32,231 nt of DNA from Clostridia bacterium (GTDB lineage Bacteria > Bacillota_A > Clostridia > Oscillospirales > CAG-272): contig JAFZCF010000186.1 of assembly GCA_017552165.1 (NCBI GenBank), forward strand, positions 1 through 32,231, given 5' to 3'. Position 1 is the first letter of the stretch. Each line of letters opens with the position of its first letter. A model generated the notes under the pieces. The model did no database searches. It was not told the origin of the DNA and saw nothing but the letters and a program-made list of their open reading frames with translations. Both the position numbers and the translations under genes were made by a program. Positions 7,686 to 15,498 of this stretch are shown in pieces.

Positions 7686-9248
7686 TTGGCCCTCAATTCC
7701 GCCGGGTTCGTCTTTTTTGCCGCGCTCGTCATACTCGTATACTATCTGCTCCCCGAAAAGAGCAGATGGATCTTTTTGCTTGTTTGCAGCGCGGTTTTCT
7801 ACGCCTCGGCGGGGATTTTCGGCATAATTTATCCGCTTGCCGTGATAACGGCGACGTACATCTCGGCGCTTTCTCTCGAAAAAATCGCAAAAAAACAGGC
7901 CGCGTATCTCGGCTCGGAAGGCGCCTCCCTCGGCAAAGAAGAAAAGAAAGCATGTAAAAAAAGGTACGTCCGCCGGCGCAAGGCGGCGGTCCTTATATGC
8001 GTTCTGTTTGACGTTTCCGTCCTTGCCGCCGGGAAATACCTCTCCCCCTTCATAGGCGGAGGCATATCGAAATCGGCCGGGCTCGGGCTCATTCTGCCGC
8101 TCGGCATCTCGTTCTTCACCCTCCAGGCGATCGGGTATCTTGTCGACATGTACCGCGGCGCCGTCGCGGCCGAGCGGAACTGGTTCCGCTTCGCCCTCTT
8201 CGTATCCTTTTTTCCGGCGGTCGTACAGGGACCCATCTGCCGTTTCGGAGAACTCGGAAAGGAGCTTTGCGCCCCTCACCCGTTTGACGAGAAAGCCCTT
8301 TTCCGCGGCGTGACGCGCATGCTCTGGGGCTTTTTCAAAAAGATGGTCGTCGCCGACCGGATAGGGGCGGCAGTCTCGACCGTTGCCGGATCCTCCGGGC
8401 TTCGCGGCGCGTACGTTCTCGTTCTTCTGCTGTTCTATACGGTACAGCTCTACGCCGATTTCACGGGAGGGATAGATATCGCAATCGGATTTTCCGAGAC
8501 GCTCGGAATCAGGCTCCCGGAAAACTTCAATCTGCCGTATCTCTCGGGCTCGCTCAAGGAATACTGGCGCAGATGGCACATAACCATGTGCTCGTGGTTC
8601 AGAGATTACGTGTTTTACCCCGTATCGACCTCCGCCGCCGTCGGAAAGATAACGGCGCTCGCCAAGTCAAAGCTCGGCAAAAAGGCCGGCCGGCGCGTAC
8701 CGCTTTATATCGCTTCATTCGCCGCGTGGTTCCTCACCGGCGTATGGCACGGGGCGGGCGCGAATTTCATCGTCTGGGGGCTCCTCAACTGGCTCGTGCT
8801 TATGGTTTCCGAGGAGCTCGAGCCGCTCTACGCGCGTTTCGGAAACAGGTTCGGCTTTACCGGCTCCGCCCCTTACAGGGCGTTCACCGTTATCCGCACG
8901 TTTGCGCTCGTATGCGTGCTAAATCTCTTTGACTGCTTCCCGAAGGTCGGCGACACCCTCGGCGCGCTTTTTTCGCTTTTTTCCGTAAGAAACGCCGGCG
9001 TGCTCTTTGACGGTTCTCTCATGAATCTCGGACTGACCGGGACCGACTACGTCCTGCTCGCCGTCGGGATCGCGCTCATGACCGCCGTCGCGGCCGTCGG
9101 AAAAAAGCACGACCTGCGCGACGCGATATATTCAAAGCCGTACGCCGTCAGGCTCGCGGCGATCGTATGTCTCGCCGCCGCCGTCGTGATTTTCGGCGCT
9201 TACGGCATCGGCTACGACGCCTCGTCCTTCATATACAACAGGTTCTGA
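7686..9248 (+). CDS. MBOAT-family membrane acyltransferase, DltB/AlgI-like
   Basis: 520 residues with about a dozen hydrophobic spans. The MBOAT hallmarks are present: YWRRWHITMCSWFRDYVFYP (about residues 293-312) and the catalytic-His segment FLTGVWHGAGANF (349-361, His355). Members move acyl groups across the membrane and transfer them to extracellular polymers: D-alanine in DltB, acetyl in AlgI/PatA. Here the carrier-bound amino acid is the logical donor. The start is TTG at 7686, with GGAGGAGGA at 7672-7680; the protein then reads MALNSAGFVFF and enters the first span. It lies 1 base after the carrier gene. A basic, Lys-rich loop at about residues 68-99 is longer than usual. Confidence 0.88.
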   Translation: MALNSAGFVFFAALVILVYYLLPEKSRWIFLLVCSAVFYASAGIFGIIYPLAVITATYISALSLEKIAKKQAAYLGSEGASLGKEEKKACKKRYVRRRKAAVLICVLFDVSVLAAGKYLSPFIGGGISKSAGLGLILPLGISFFTLQAIGYLVDMYRGAVAAERNWFRFALFVSFFPAVVQGPICRFGELGKELCAPHPFDEKALFRGVTRMLWGFFKKMVVADRIGAAVSTVAGSSGLRGAYVLVLLLFYTVQLYADFTGGIDIAIGFSETLGIRLPENFNLPYLSGSLKEYWRRWHITMCSWFRDYVFYPVSTSAAVGKITALAKSKLGKKAGRRVPLYIASFAAWFLTGVWHGAGANFIVWGLLNWLVLMVSEELEPLYARFGNRFGFTGSAPYRAFTVIRTFALVCVLNLFDCFPKVGDTLGALFSLFSVRNAGVLFDGSLMNLGLTGTDYVLLAVGIALMTAVAAVGKKHDLRDAIYSKPYAVRLAAIVCLAAAVVIFGAYGIGYDASSFIYNRF

Positions 9249-9251
9249 ACG

Positions 9252-10328
9252 ATGGAAAAAAAGGGATCGAAAAAATATGCGGTTCTCAGGATCGCCGCGG
9301 CGGTGATCGTCCTCACGGCGGTCTTCGCTGCCGCCCAGCGGCTCCTCACGCCGAAATATTACGACGGGGTAGTCGAGGGCGCTTTCGTGTCGGAATACTA
9401 CCGGGAAGAAAAGGATCACGACGTGATATTCGTCGGCGACTGCGAGGTCTACGAAAACTTTTCCCCCGCCGTGCTCTGGCGTGAATTCGGAATCAACTCG
9501 TATATCCGCGGGAGCGCGGAGCAGTATATCTGGCAGTCTTATTATCTGCTCGAGGACACCTTCCGTTACGAAACGCCGGATGTCGTCGTTTTCAACGTCC
9601 AGTCGCTTCAGTTCGGCGAATCGCAGAACGAGGCGTACAACAGGATGTCGATCGAGGGGATGAGATGGTCCTCCTCAAAGATCGGCGCGATCCGCGCGTC
9701 CATGCTTGACGGCGAGTCCTTCGCCTCCTACGTCTTCCCGATACTGAGATACCACGACAGGTGGAGCGACCTGAAATCGACGGACTTCACGTATTTCTTC
9801 GGCTCGCGCGAGCCCGTGACGCATAACGGATATTATATGCGCGCCGACGTCAGGCCGGCGAAGGACGTCCCCGACGGAAAGCCCCTCGCAAACTACTCTT
9901 TCAGCGACAAGTCGTGGGATTATCTCGACAGGATACGCCTGATTTGCGAAAAGAAAGGCGCGGAGCTCGTCCTGATCAAGGCGCCGAGTCTCTGGCCGTA
10001 CTGGTACGACGAATGGGACGGACAGGTCTCGGAATACTCCTCGGAACACGGGCTTGAATATATCAATTTTCTCTCGATACAGGATGAAACGGGCATTGAC
10101 TACGACACTGACACCTACGATGGGGGGCTGCACATGAATCTGAGCGGAGCCGAAAAGCTTGCCCGCTTCATGGGGAAATATCTGACCGAAAAGCACGGCC
10201 TCGCCGACAGGCGCGGGGAAGAGCGTCTGTCCGGTATATGGGAAGAAAAACTATCGCGATACGACGCCGAGGCGGCGCGTCAAAGGAACGAACTGAAAGA
10301 CTTAGAACCGACGGAAGAAGAGAAGTAA
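9252..10328 (+). CDS. Membrane-anchored SGNH-like protein with Cys at the nucleophile position
   Basis: 358 residues: one N-terminal membrane span (about 10-28), then an extracytoplasmic domain. The segment DVIFVGDCEVYENFSP (57-72) occupies the SGNH block I position, where GDS is usual; Cys64 replaces Ser. The C-terminal catalytic pair is present as DGGLH (Asp290, His294). A beta strand VVFNVQS (113-119) may be the block III equivalent. Topology and position match DltD, which works with DltB in handing over the acyl group, but the sequence is not a recognisable DltD. I have an unverified impression that related clostridial proteins share the GDC form, so it may define a family. The charged C-terminal tail (about 325-358) looks coiled. 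It starts 3 bases after the MBOAT stop. Confidence 0.75.
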   Translation: MEKKGSKKYAVLRIAAAVIVLTAVFAAAQRLLTPKYYDGVVEGAFVSEYYREEKDHDVIFVGDCEVYENFSPAVLWREFGINSYIRGSAEQYIWQSYYLLEDTFRYETPDVVVFNVQSLQFGESQNEAYNRMSIEGMRWSSSKIGAIRASMLDGESFASYVFPILRYHDRWSDLKSTDFTYFFGSREPVTHNGYYMRADVRPAKDVPDGKPLANYSFSDKSWDYLDRIRLICEKKGAELVLIKAPSLWPYWYDEWDGQVSEYSSEHGLEYINFLSIQDETGIDYDTDTYDGGLHMNLSGAEKLARFMGKYLTEKHGLADRRGEERLSGIWEEKLSRYDAEAARQRNELKDLEPTEEEK

Positions 10329-10329
10329 G

Positions 10330-12162
10330 ATGTGCGGAATATGCGGAATGACGGACCTTGCCGGCCCGGCCGACCTCTCCGCGGCGGCCGCCGCGAAAAT
10401 GCTCGGCGCAATATCTCACAGAGGCCCGGACGGGGAGCGCACTGCGCAGCTCGGCAGGGTCACCTTCGCCTTCAACAGACTGAGTTTCATCGACCTCGAG
10501 GGGGGCATGCAGCCCATCTCGAACGAAGACGGAACGGTATATATGATATGCAACGGGGAGATATTCAATCACCCCGAGCTCCGGCGCGGCCTTGAACTGC
10601 TCGGGCACGTTTTCCGCACGAAAACCGACGTCGAGGTTATACTCCATCTTTACGAAGAATACGGCGACGATTTTCCCAAGCGTCTCAACGGCCAGTTCGC
10701 GATCGCCCTCCACGACAAAAAGAAAGAAAAGCTCATCCTCGTCCGCGACGGGATGGGTATTTCCCCGCTTTTCTGGGCGAAGATAGGCGGCGCCGTCGTC
10801 TTCGCGTCGGAGTGCAAGGCGATACTGCAATATCCCGGAGCCCCGAGAAAACTGAACTTAAAGGCGCTCGACCAGCTCATGAACTTCCCGGGAGTAGTGT
10901 CTCCCGAGACGTTTTTCGACGGCATAAAGGCGCTCCGCCCCGGGCACGAGCTGATAATATCGGACGGCTCGGTCACCGAGCGCGAGTACTGGGACCTCGC
11001 CTTCCCCGGCGAAGAGGAGGACAAAGGGGCGGAATATTACGCCGAAACTCTCCGCGAACTCATCAAAAAATCCATCTCCTGGCGGCTCGCCGCCGACGTT
11101 CCGGTCGGCTTTTACGTCTCGGGAGGGCTCGACAGCTCCGTCGTCGCCTGCTTTATCGGCAAATATCTGCTCGACAGTTATTATTCTTTTTCGGCAGAGA
11201 TCGGCGCCGGCGAGCTCGACGAGAGCGCTTTCCAGGGCATAGTGCGCGACGCCGTGCGCTCGGAACATTACAGCGTGAAAGTTGACGACGGCGCGATCAT
11301 CGACCGTCTTCCGGACGTTGTATATCAGGCGGAGTCTGCCGTAAAGGAGAGCTATGACGTCGCCGCGTTCATGCTTTCGGAGCTCGTCCACCGGACGCCC
11401 GCAAAGGCGGTCCTCACGGGACAGGGATCGGACGAGATATTCTTCGGATACGTCGGATACATGGTCGATCTCTTCCGCAATATGCGCAAAGACACGATGA
11501 CGAAAGAAGAGCTCGTGATCAACGAGAGACTGTGGGGCGACCCTTATTTCCGTTACGAGCGCGACCACGCGGCTCTGCGCGCCGTCCACGGCGAGATCTA
11601 CTCCCGCGAGCTTATGGCGGCGATCGGCGGCTTTTCTGCTTTGAACGAGAGCCCAGTCGACGTCGGGCGGCTCAGGGGGCTGAGCGACGGCAAAAGGAGA
11701 TCGTATATCGACTGCAAGCTCCGCCTCGGCGATCACCTCCTCGGAGAGCACGGCGACAGGATGTTCTTTGCACATTCCGTCGAGGGGCGTCATCCCTTTC
11801 TCGACCCCGAACTGATAAGCTTCGCCCTGACGGTTCCCGACAAATACAAGCTGAACGGAACGAACGAAAAATATATACTTAAAAAGGCCGCGGAGGGCAT
11901 AGTTCCCGACGCGATACTGAAAAGAAAAAAGTTCCCGTTCCAGGCGCCGGGCGCCGCCTCGCTCCTGAAAAACGGGGGAAACGGGCTGATTGACGGCTCG
12001 CTGATAAAGAAATACGGGATCTTCGACCCGAAAAAGATCGAGGAACTCAGAAAAATATACGCCGCGCCCGGCTTCCGGCTTATGGGCGCGTACGAGATCG
12101 ACTATCTCATGATAGCCGCGACAACGACGGTACTTTGTGAGAAATATCGCCTTTCAGTATGA
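10330..12162 (+). CDS. asnB: Asparagine synthase (glutamine-hydrolysing) or AsnB-like amidotransferase
   Basis: 610 residues, full length. Cys2 follows the initiator Met (MCGICG), as needed for the N-terminal nucleophile glutaminase; ISHRGPDG (28-35) and NGEIFNH (75-81) complete that domain. The synthetase half has the ATP-pyrophosphatase loop VSGGLDSS (263-270). It transfers ammonia from glutamine to an aspartate-type carboxylate via an adenylate. AsnB relatives in Bacillus and corynebacteria (LtsA) instead amidate diaminopimelate in peptidoglycan, so the substrate may be a wall or carrier-bound group rather than free aspartate. The start lies 1 base after the SGNH stop, inside the adenylation-carrier-MBOAT operon, which suggests it supplies or modifies the amino acid being attached. 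Confidence 0.88.
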   Translation: MCGICGMTDLAGPADLSAAAAAKMLGAISHRGPDGERTAQLGRVTFAFNRLSFIDLEGGMQPISNEDGTVYMICNGEIFNHPELRRGLELLGHVFRTKTDVEVILHLYEEYGDDFPKRLNGQFAIALHDKKKEKLILVRDGMGISPLFWAKIGGAVVFASECKAILQYPGAPRKLNLKALDQLMNFPGVVSPETFFDGIKALRPGHELIISDGSVTEREYWDLAFPGEEEDKGAEYYAETLRELIKKSISWRLAADVPVGFYVSGGLDSSVVACFIGKYLLDSYYSFSAEIGAGELDESAFQGIVRDAVRSEHYSVKVDDGAIIDRLPDVVYQAESAVKESYDVAAFMLSELVHRTPAKAVLTGQGSDEIFFGYVGYMVDLFRNMRKDTMTKEELVINERLWGDPYFRYERDHAALRAVHGEIYSRELMAAIGGFSALNESPVDVGRLRGLSDGKRRSYIDCKLRLGDHLLGEHGDRMFFAHSVEGRHPFLDPELISFALTVPDKYKLNGTNEKYILKKAAEGIVPDAILKRKKFPFQAPGAASLLKNGGNGLIDGSLIKKYGIFDPKKIEELRKIYAAPGFRLMGAYEIDYLMIAATTTVLCEKYRLSV

Positions 12163-13490
12163 AAAAGACGTCAGCAACCGAAAAAAGCGGCGCGGGAGGG
12201 TCCCTCGCCGTCAATATCCTGCTTATCGCGGTGATCGCGCTTGAGATCGCCGCTTTTGGTTTGCTTCTGTCAGGCCTTTTGTCAAAAGGAGATTCCGCCG
12301 GTGGCTTCCCGGCCCTCGGTGTCTTGTCTGCCGCCGCAGTGGTCACGGGGATCGCCTCTCTCGTTCTGCTCCTGCCCGGAGCCGCGCAGAATAAGGATGC
12401 AGCGGGCGGCTCTAAATTCCCCGCCGCAAACATCCTGCTCGTTTCGCTGATCGCGCTTGAGATTGCCGCGCTCTGTATGATCCTGCCCGGCGTCCTGCAC
12501 AGGAAGGGTTCCGCGGGCGGCGCGCCCGTCATATCCGGCGCGCGGGATATCTCGATCTCCGTCGGCGACGCGGTTTCGTACCGCTCGGGGGTCAGCGCGC
12601 GCGACGCCACGGGCGCGGAGCTTCCGCTCGAGATAGACGTCAGCGCCGTCAACGCGGGGATCCCGGGGAGATATCCCGTCGTTTACAGCGCTACCGACAG
12701 CTCGGGCAAAAACACCAGCGTAAGGGTATATCTGAACGTCTCGGCGGCGACGGAGAGCGGCTCCGGCGCCGTGAGCTCCGACGCGCCGGCCTCAACGCCG
12801 GAAACATCCGACACCCCGCCCGAAACGGATGAACCGCAGACGACGGACGCCCCGCCCGTCACGGAAGAGTCAATTACGGAAACCTCGGCCCCGCCCGACA
12901 CCGACGTACCCGAGCCGGTGAACGAGTTCAAAGAAAAGCTCGACGGCATCGGCCGGAACATACTAGAAAGCATACTGACCGACGAAATGACGACGCGCGA
13001 AAAGGCCGAGGCGATATTCCTGTACGTCAACCACAGGATGAAATACGTCTCGACCTCCGACAAATCCGACTGGATAAAGGCCGCGTATGACGGATATACC
13101 CGGAAAAAGGGCGACTGCTTCAATTATTTTGCCCTGTCGAAGGAACTTCTGACGCTCGCGGGCATCCCCAGCATTGACCTGGTGCGCTGCGGAGGGGAAT
13201 CGGAACACTACTGGCAGCTCGTCAACGTCGGCGACGGATGGTATCACTTCGACGCCTGTCCGCATCCCAGACAGTGCCCGTTCAGATGCTTCCTCAGGAC
13301 AGAAGCGGAGGTCGCCGAATATTCGGAAAAATGCACCCCCTGGAGATTGAACTACTACGTTTACGATCACAGTCTGATAGACGTTTACGTCGAGGGCTCG
13401 CCCGTTGAGACGGAGACCACGGAAACATCGGAAGAGACCGGCGCGAGCGAAAGCGGGGCGGCGGAAACGTCCGGAAGGAGCGACGAATGA
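12159..13490 (+). CDS. Membrane-anchored transglutaminase-like protein with duplicated TM unit and Ig-like domain
   Basis: 443 residues, starting in an ATGA overlap with asnB. The N-terminal 120 residues hold three hydrophobic spans; the first and third are near copies (NILLIAVIALEIAAFGLLLSG at 19-39, NILLVSLIALEIAALCMILPG at 91-111), an internal duplication. An Ig-like domain of the DUF5011 kind follows (about 128-195), then a Thr/Pro/Glu-rich linker (about 196-255). The transglutaminase/protease-like domain (about 258-410) has the triad in order: Cys320 in KKGDCFNY, His350 in SEHYWQL, Asp365 in YHFDACP. A Glu/Thr-rich tail ends it. It should act outside the cell, on peptides or wall polymers; the acceptor is unknown. 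Being co-operonic with the aminoacylation cassette is suggestive. Confidence 0.8.
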   Translation: MKKTSATEKSGAGGSLAVNILLIAVIALEIAAFGLLLSGLLSKGDSAGGFPALGVLSAAAVVTGIASLVLLLPGAAQNKDAAGGSKFPAANILLVSLIALEIAALCMILPGVLHRKGSAGGAPVISGARDISISVGDAVSYRSGVSARDATGAELPLEIDVSAVNAGIPGRYPVVYSATDSSGKNTSVRVYLNVSAATESGSGAVSSDAPASTPETSDTPPETDEPQTTDAPPVTEESITETSAPPDTDVPEPVNEFKEKLDGIGRNILESILTDEMTTREKAEAIFLYVNHRMKYVSTSDKSDWIKAAYDGYTRKKGDCFNYFALSKELLTLAGIPSIDLVRCGGESEHYWQLVNVGDGWYHFDACPHPRQCPFRCFLRTEAEVAEYSEKCTPWRLNYYVYDHSLIDVYVEGSPVETETTETSEETGASESGAAETSGRSDE

Positions 13491-13990
13491 AACGGTACAT
13501 GAACAAGATTTTTGCGGTCCTTACGGCGATCCTGCTGCTTTCGTCCTGCTCCGGATTTGCCGGGGAAAACGGCGCGAACGGGGGAGAAACCGACGGATTT
13601 TACTTCAAAGCCCCGACGGCGGGAGGCACCGGGATAAGGATCGGCGACGACATGTCGGAGGTGCTCGCCTCCCTCGGCGAGCCGCTCAAATATTTCGAGG
13701 CGGCGTCCTGCGCCTTCAACGGGCTCGACAAAACCTATACTTACTCCGGTTTCGTCATAACGACAAGACCGGACGGCGAGCGCGACCTCGTCAACTCGAT
13801 CCTCCTGACGGACGACTCGGCGTCGACCGTCGAGGGCGTCTATATAGGCTGCTCCGCTGAGCGGGCGGCCGACGCCTATCCCTCGTGCGAAAAGCTCGAA
13901 AACGTTATCCGCGCCGAAAAGGGCGGGACGGCGATAAACATGATCATAAAAGACGGCGCCGTCATTTCAATCGAGTATATTCCGGCCTGA
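13487..13990 (+). CDS. Lipoprotein of unknown function
   Basis: 167 residues, ATGA overlap with the transglutaminase-like gene. The signal peptide ends in a lipobox LLSSC with Cys21, so it is anchored outside the membrane. The body shows two similar starts, GIRIGDDMSEVLASLGEP and a later VYIGCSAERAADAYPS. These resemble the small two-strand, two-helix units of BamE-like or beta-lactamase-inhibitor-like folds; that is inference from pattern only. No catalytic motif is seen. It is the last gene before two tandem terminators, so it is the final member of the operon that began at 5937. Confidence 0.7.
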   Translation: MKRYMNKIFAVLTAILLLSSCSGFAGENGANGGETDGFYFKAPTAGGTGIRIGDDMSEVLASLGEPLKYFEAASCAFNGLDKTYTYSGFVITTRPDGERDLVNSILLTDDSASTVEGVYIGCSAERAADAYPSCEKLENVIRAEKGGTAINMIIKDGAVISIEYIPA

Positions 13991-13994
13991 CACG

Positions 13995-14021
13995 GCGGCG
14001 GGGAGCGTCCCCGCCGCTTTT
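13995..14021 (+). terminator. Rho-independent terminator 1 of the Dlt-like operon
   Basis: A 10-base-pair GC stem (13995-14004 with 14008-14017) has loop GCG and is followed by TTTT. Confidence 0.85.
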
Positions 14022-14026
14022 CGTCG

Positions 14027-14060
14027 GCTCGGGAGAAAATCCCGAGCGATTTTTTCTTTT
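14027..14060 (+). terminator. Rho-independent terminator 2, tandem
   Basis: An 8-base-pair stem GCTCGGGA/TCCCGAGC (14027-14034 with 14040-14047) has loop GAAAA and is followed by GATTTTTTCTTTT. It sits only six bases after the first terminator. Confidence 0.88.
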
Positions 14061-14087
14061 CTGCGGCGGTTTTTGCCCTTTGACAGA

Positions 14088-14116
14088 TTGATATATCCGT
14101 CGTTTTGGGGTATAAT
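14088..14116 (+). promoter_or_regulatory. Promoter of the 14.1-16.2 kb gene group
   Basis: TTGATA at 14088-14093 and TATAAT at 14111-14116 are 17 bases apart. A perfect TTGACA at 14080 is too far from this -10 (25 bases) to be the partner. Confidence 0.65.
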
Positions 14117-14159
14117 ATAAAAAGAGATAGTGTGCGGACCGCCGCGCCCGGAGGAACGG

Positions 14160-14600
14160 ATGTCACTTTTCAAAAATCTTTTTTCGAAAAAACTCATTTC
14201 TTCGTTCGAAAAAGTCACGCTCAGACTGAGCGGCATGCGTCACGTGACCGAATATGAAATCGTAATGAAGGACGGCATGGCCGAGATCTCGCAGTACGGG
14301 ATCAGATTTTCCGAGGGAAAGGACAGCCGCGTGGCCGAAAAGCGCGCCGTGTGCGGCGAACAAACGGCGCTGAAGCTTATGAACGACTGCAGGCTCCTCT
14401 CGTGGGACGGATTTCACGGCCCGCATCCAAAAGGAGTCAGGGACGGGACGACGTTCATCCTCAGGGCGACCGTGAACGGAGACAAAACGGTCGGCGCCTC
14501 GGGCTCCCGGAACTTTCCGCCGCGTTTCCGTGACTTCACCGACGGGCTCCGCGACATCCTCGACGGGGCGCGGGAAGATCAAACGGAGGGGACGAAATAA
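14160..14600 (+). CDS. Hypothetical cytosolic protein
   Basis: 146 residues. The frame is open to a GTG at 14130, but that lies within about 7 bases of the predicted transcript start; the ATG at 14160 has GGAGGA at 14150-14155, so I chose it. The protein is basic at its N-terminus (MSLFKNLFSKK) and has no signal peptide or span. The middle reads as alternating strands (TLRLSG, EYEIVMKDGMAEIS, FILRATVNG) with conserved-looking LLSWDGFHG and a C-terminal helix. I recognise no domain. It is the first gene behind a good promoter, 1 base before a TfoX-N gene. Confidence 0.65.
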   Translation: MSLFKNLFSKKLISSFEKVTLRLSGMRHVTEYEIVMKDGMAEISQYGIRFSEGKDSRVAEKRAVCGEQTALKLMNDCRLLSWDGFHGPHPKGVRDGTTFILRATVNGDKTVGASGSRNFPPRFRDFTDGLRDILDGAREDQTEGTK

Positions 14601-14601
14601 C

Positions 14602-14889
14602 ATGGCGTCGAGCAAGGAATATCTGAATTTCATAATGGATCAGCTGTCCCCGCTCGACGGCGTCTCGTACCGGGCCATGATGGGAGAGTATATCGTTTAT
14701 TTCCGCGGAAAGATCATCGGCGGCATCTATGACGACAGATTTCTCGTCAAGCCGACGGAGAAGGCGCTTGAGCTTATGCCGGCGGCGCCGAGGGAGCTCC
14801 CCTACGAAGGCGCAAAAGAGATGCTTCTCGTCGAGGACGTCGACGACCGGGAATTTCTGATCGGGCTCGTCGCCGCGATGGCGGGATAA
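14602..14889 (+). CDS. TfoX N-terminal domain protein
   Basis: 95 residues. The ATG at 14602 has GGAGGGG at 14585-14591; the open frame further upstream overlaps the preceding gene and is not used. The pattern EYLNFIMDQLSPLDGVSYRAMMGEYIVYF-like, then GGIYDDRFLVKPT and a hydrophobic C-terminal helix, fits the TfoX_N family (PF04993). In gamma-proteobacteria full TfoX/Sxy proteins control competence. Short single-domain forms like this one are common in Clostridia and have no assigned role, so a competence function should not be assumed. It follows the previous gene by one base and probably shares its transcript. Confidence 0.8.
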   Translation: MASSKEYLNFIMDQLSPLDGVSYRAMMGEYIVYFRGKIIGGIYDDRFLVKPTEKALELMPAAPRELPYEGAKEMLLVEDVDDREFLIGLVAAMAG

Positions 14890-14928
14890 AAACGGAAAAA
14901 AGCGCAGGAAAGCACAAAGGGCAATACC

Positions 14929-15498
14929 GTGAAACTTGTTTCTCCTTCAATAGAATACGACGCGCAGATACAGGCGTACCGCAGAGAGTTCCTCGAGACC
15001 GGGGGCTCGATGGACGGGTGCGGATCGCTTCGGAGATTCGACAAAACCCAGAACTGGCTCGATCAGGTCGAGGCGCTGAAGCGCAAAGAGACGACCCCGC
15101 CCGAGCTCGTCCCGATGACGCAGTTCATATACGTCAGGGAGTCCGACGGCAAGGTGGTCGGCGTGATACAGATACGGCATTATTTCAACGAATATCTTGA
15201 AAAGTTCGGCGGTCACATCGGATATTCCGTGTGTCCGAGCGAGCGCAGAAAGGGCTACGCGACGGAGATGCTTCGGCTCGTCCTGCCGGAATGCGGAAAG
15301 CTCGGGATGAAAAGAGTGCTCATCACCTGTCTGCGCGGAAACGAGGGCAGCAAACGGACGATACTCAAAAACGGAGGCGTGTTCGAATCCGTTGTCCGCG
15401 AGCCGGAAAAGGACGTGTATCTCGAAAGATACTGGATAGATCTTTCGGAAGCGAACGGCACGACCGAAAAACGCCGACCCCCGGAGGCGGCTGTATGA
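14929..15498 (+). CDS. GNAT-family N-acetyltransferase
   Basis: 189 residues from a GTG start at 14929, with AAAGGG at 14915-14920. The acetyl-CoA binding motif A is GHIGYSVCPSERRKGYATEM (about residues 90-109, with the R-R-K-G-Y-A turn), followed by a Leu-rich helix and a motif B strand (RVLITCLRGNEGSKRTILKNGG). The N-terminal half with MTQFIYVRESDGKVVG forms the early strands. The likely substrate is a small molecule or a protein amino group; it cannot be fixed from sequence. The stop overlaps the ATG of the next gene (ATGA), so the two are coupled. Confidence 0.88.
   Translation: MKLVSPSIEYDAQIQAYRREFLETGGSMDGCGSLRRFDKTQNWLDQVEALKRKETTPPELVPMTQFIYVRESDGKVVGVIQIRHYFNEYLEKFGGHIGYSVCPSERRKGYATEMLRLVLPECGKLGMKRVLITCLRGNEGSKRTILKNGGVFESVVREPEKDVYLERYWIDLSEANGTTEKRRPPEAAV

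Noticed and set aside
7656..8579. Minus-strand open frame of 307 codons opposite the MBOAT gene
   Set aside because: Charged, low-complexity shadow of a clear membrane protein; no ribosome site.
5937..9248. Calling the first three operon genes dltA, dltC and dltB outright
   Set aside because: The adenylation enzyme lacks the D-alanine-selecting Cys and the partner genes differ, so D-alanylation is not supported.
14080..14085. Perfect TTGACA as -35 for the 14.1 kb promoter
   Set aside because: It lies 25 bases from the TATAAT; TTGATA at 14088 gives the correct 17-base spacing.
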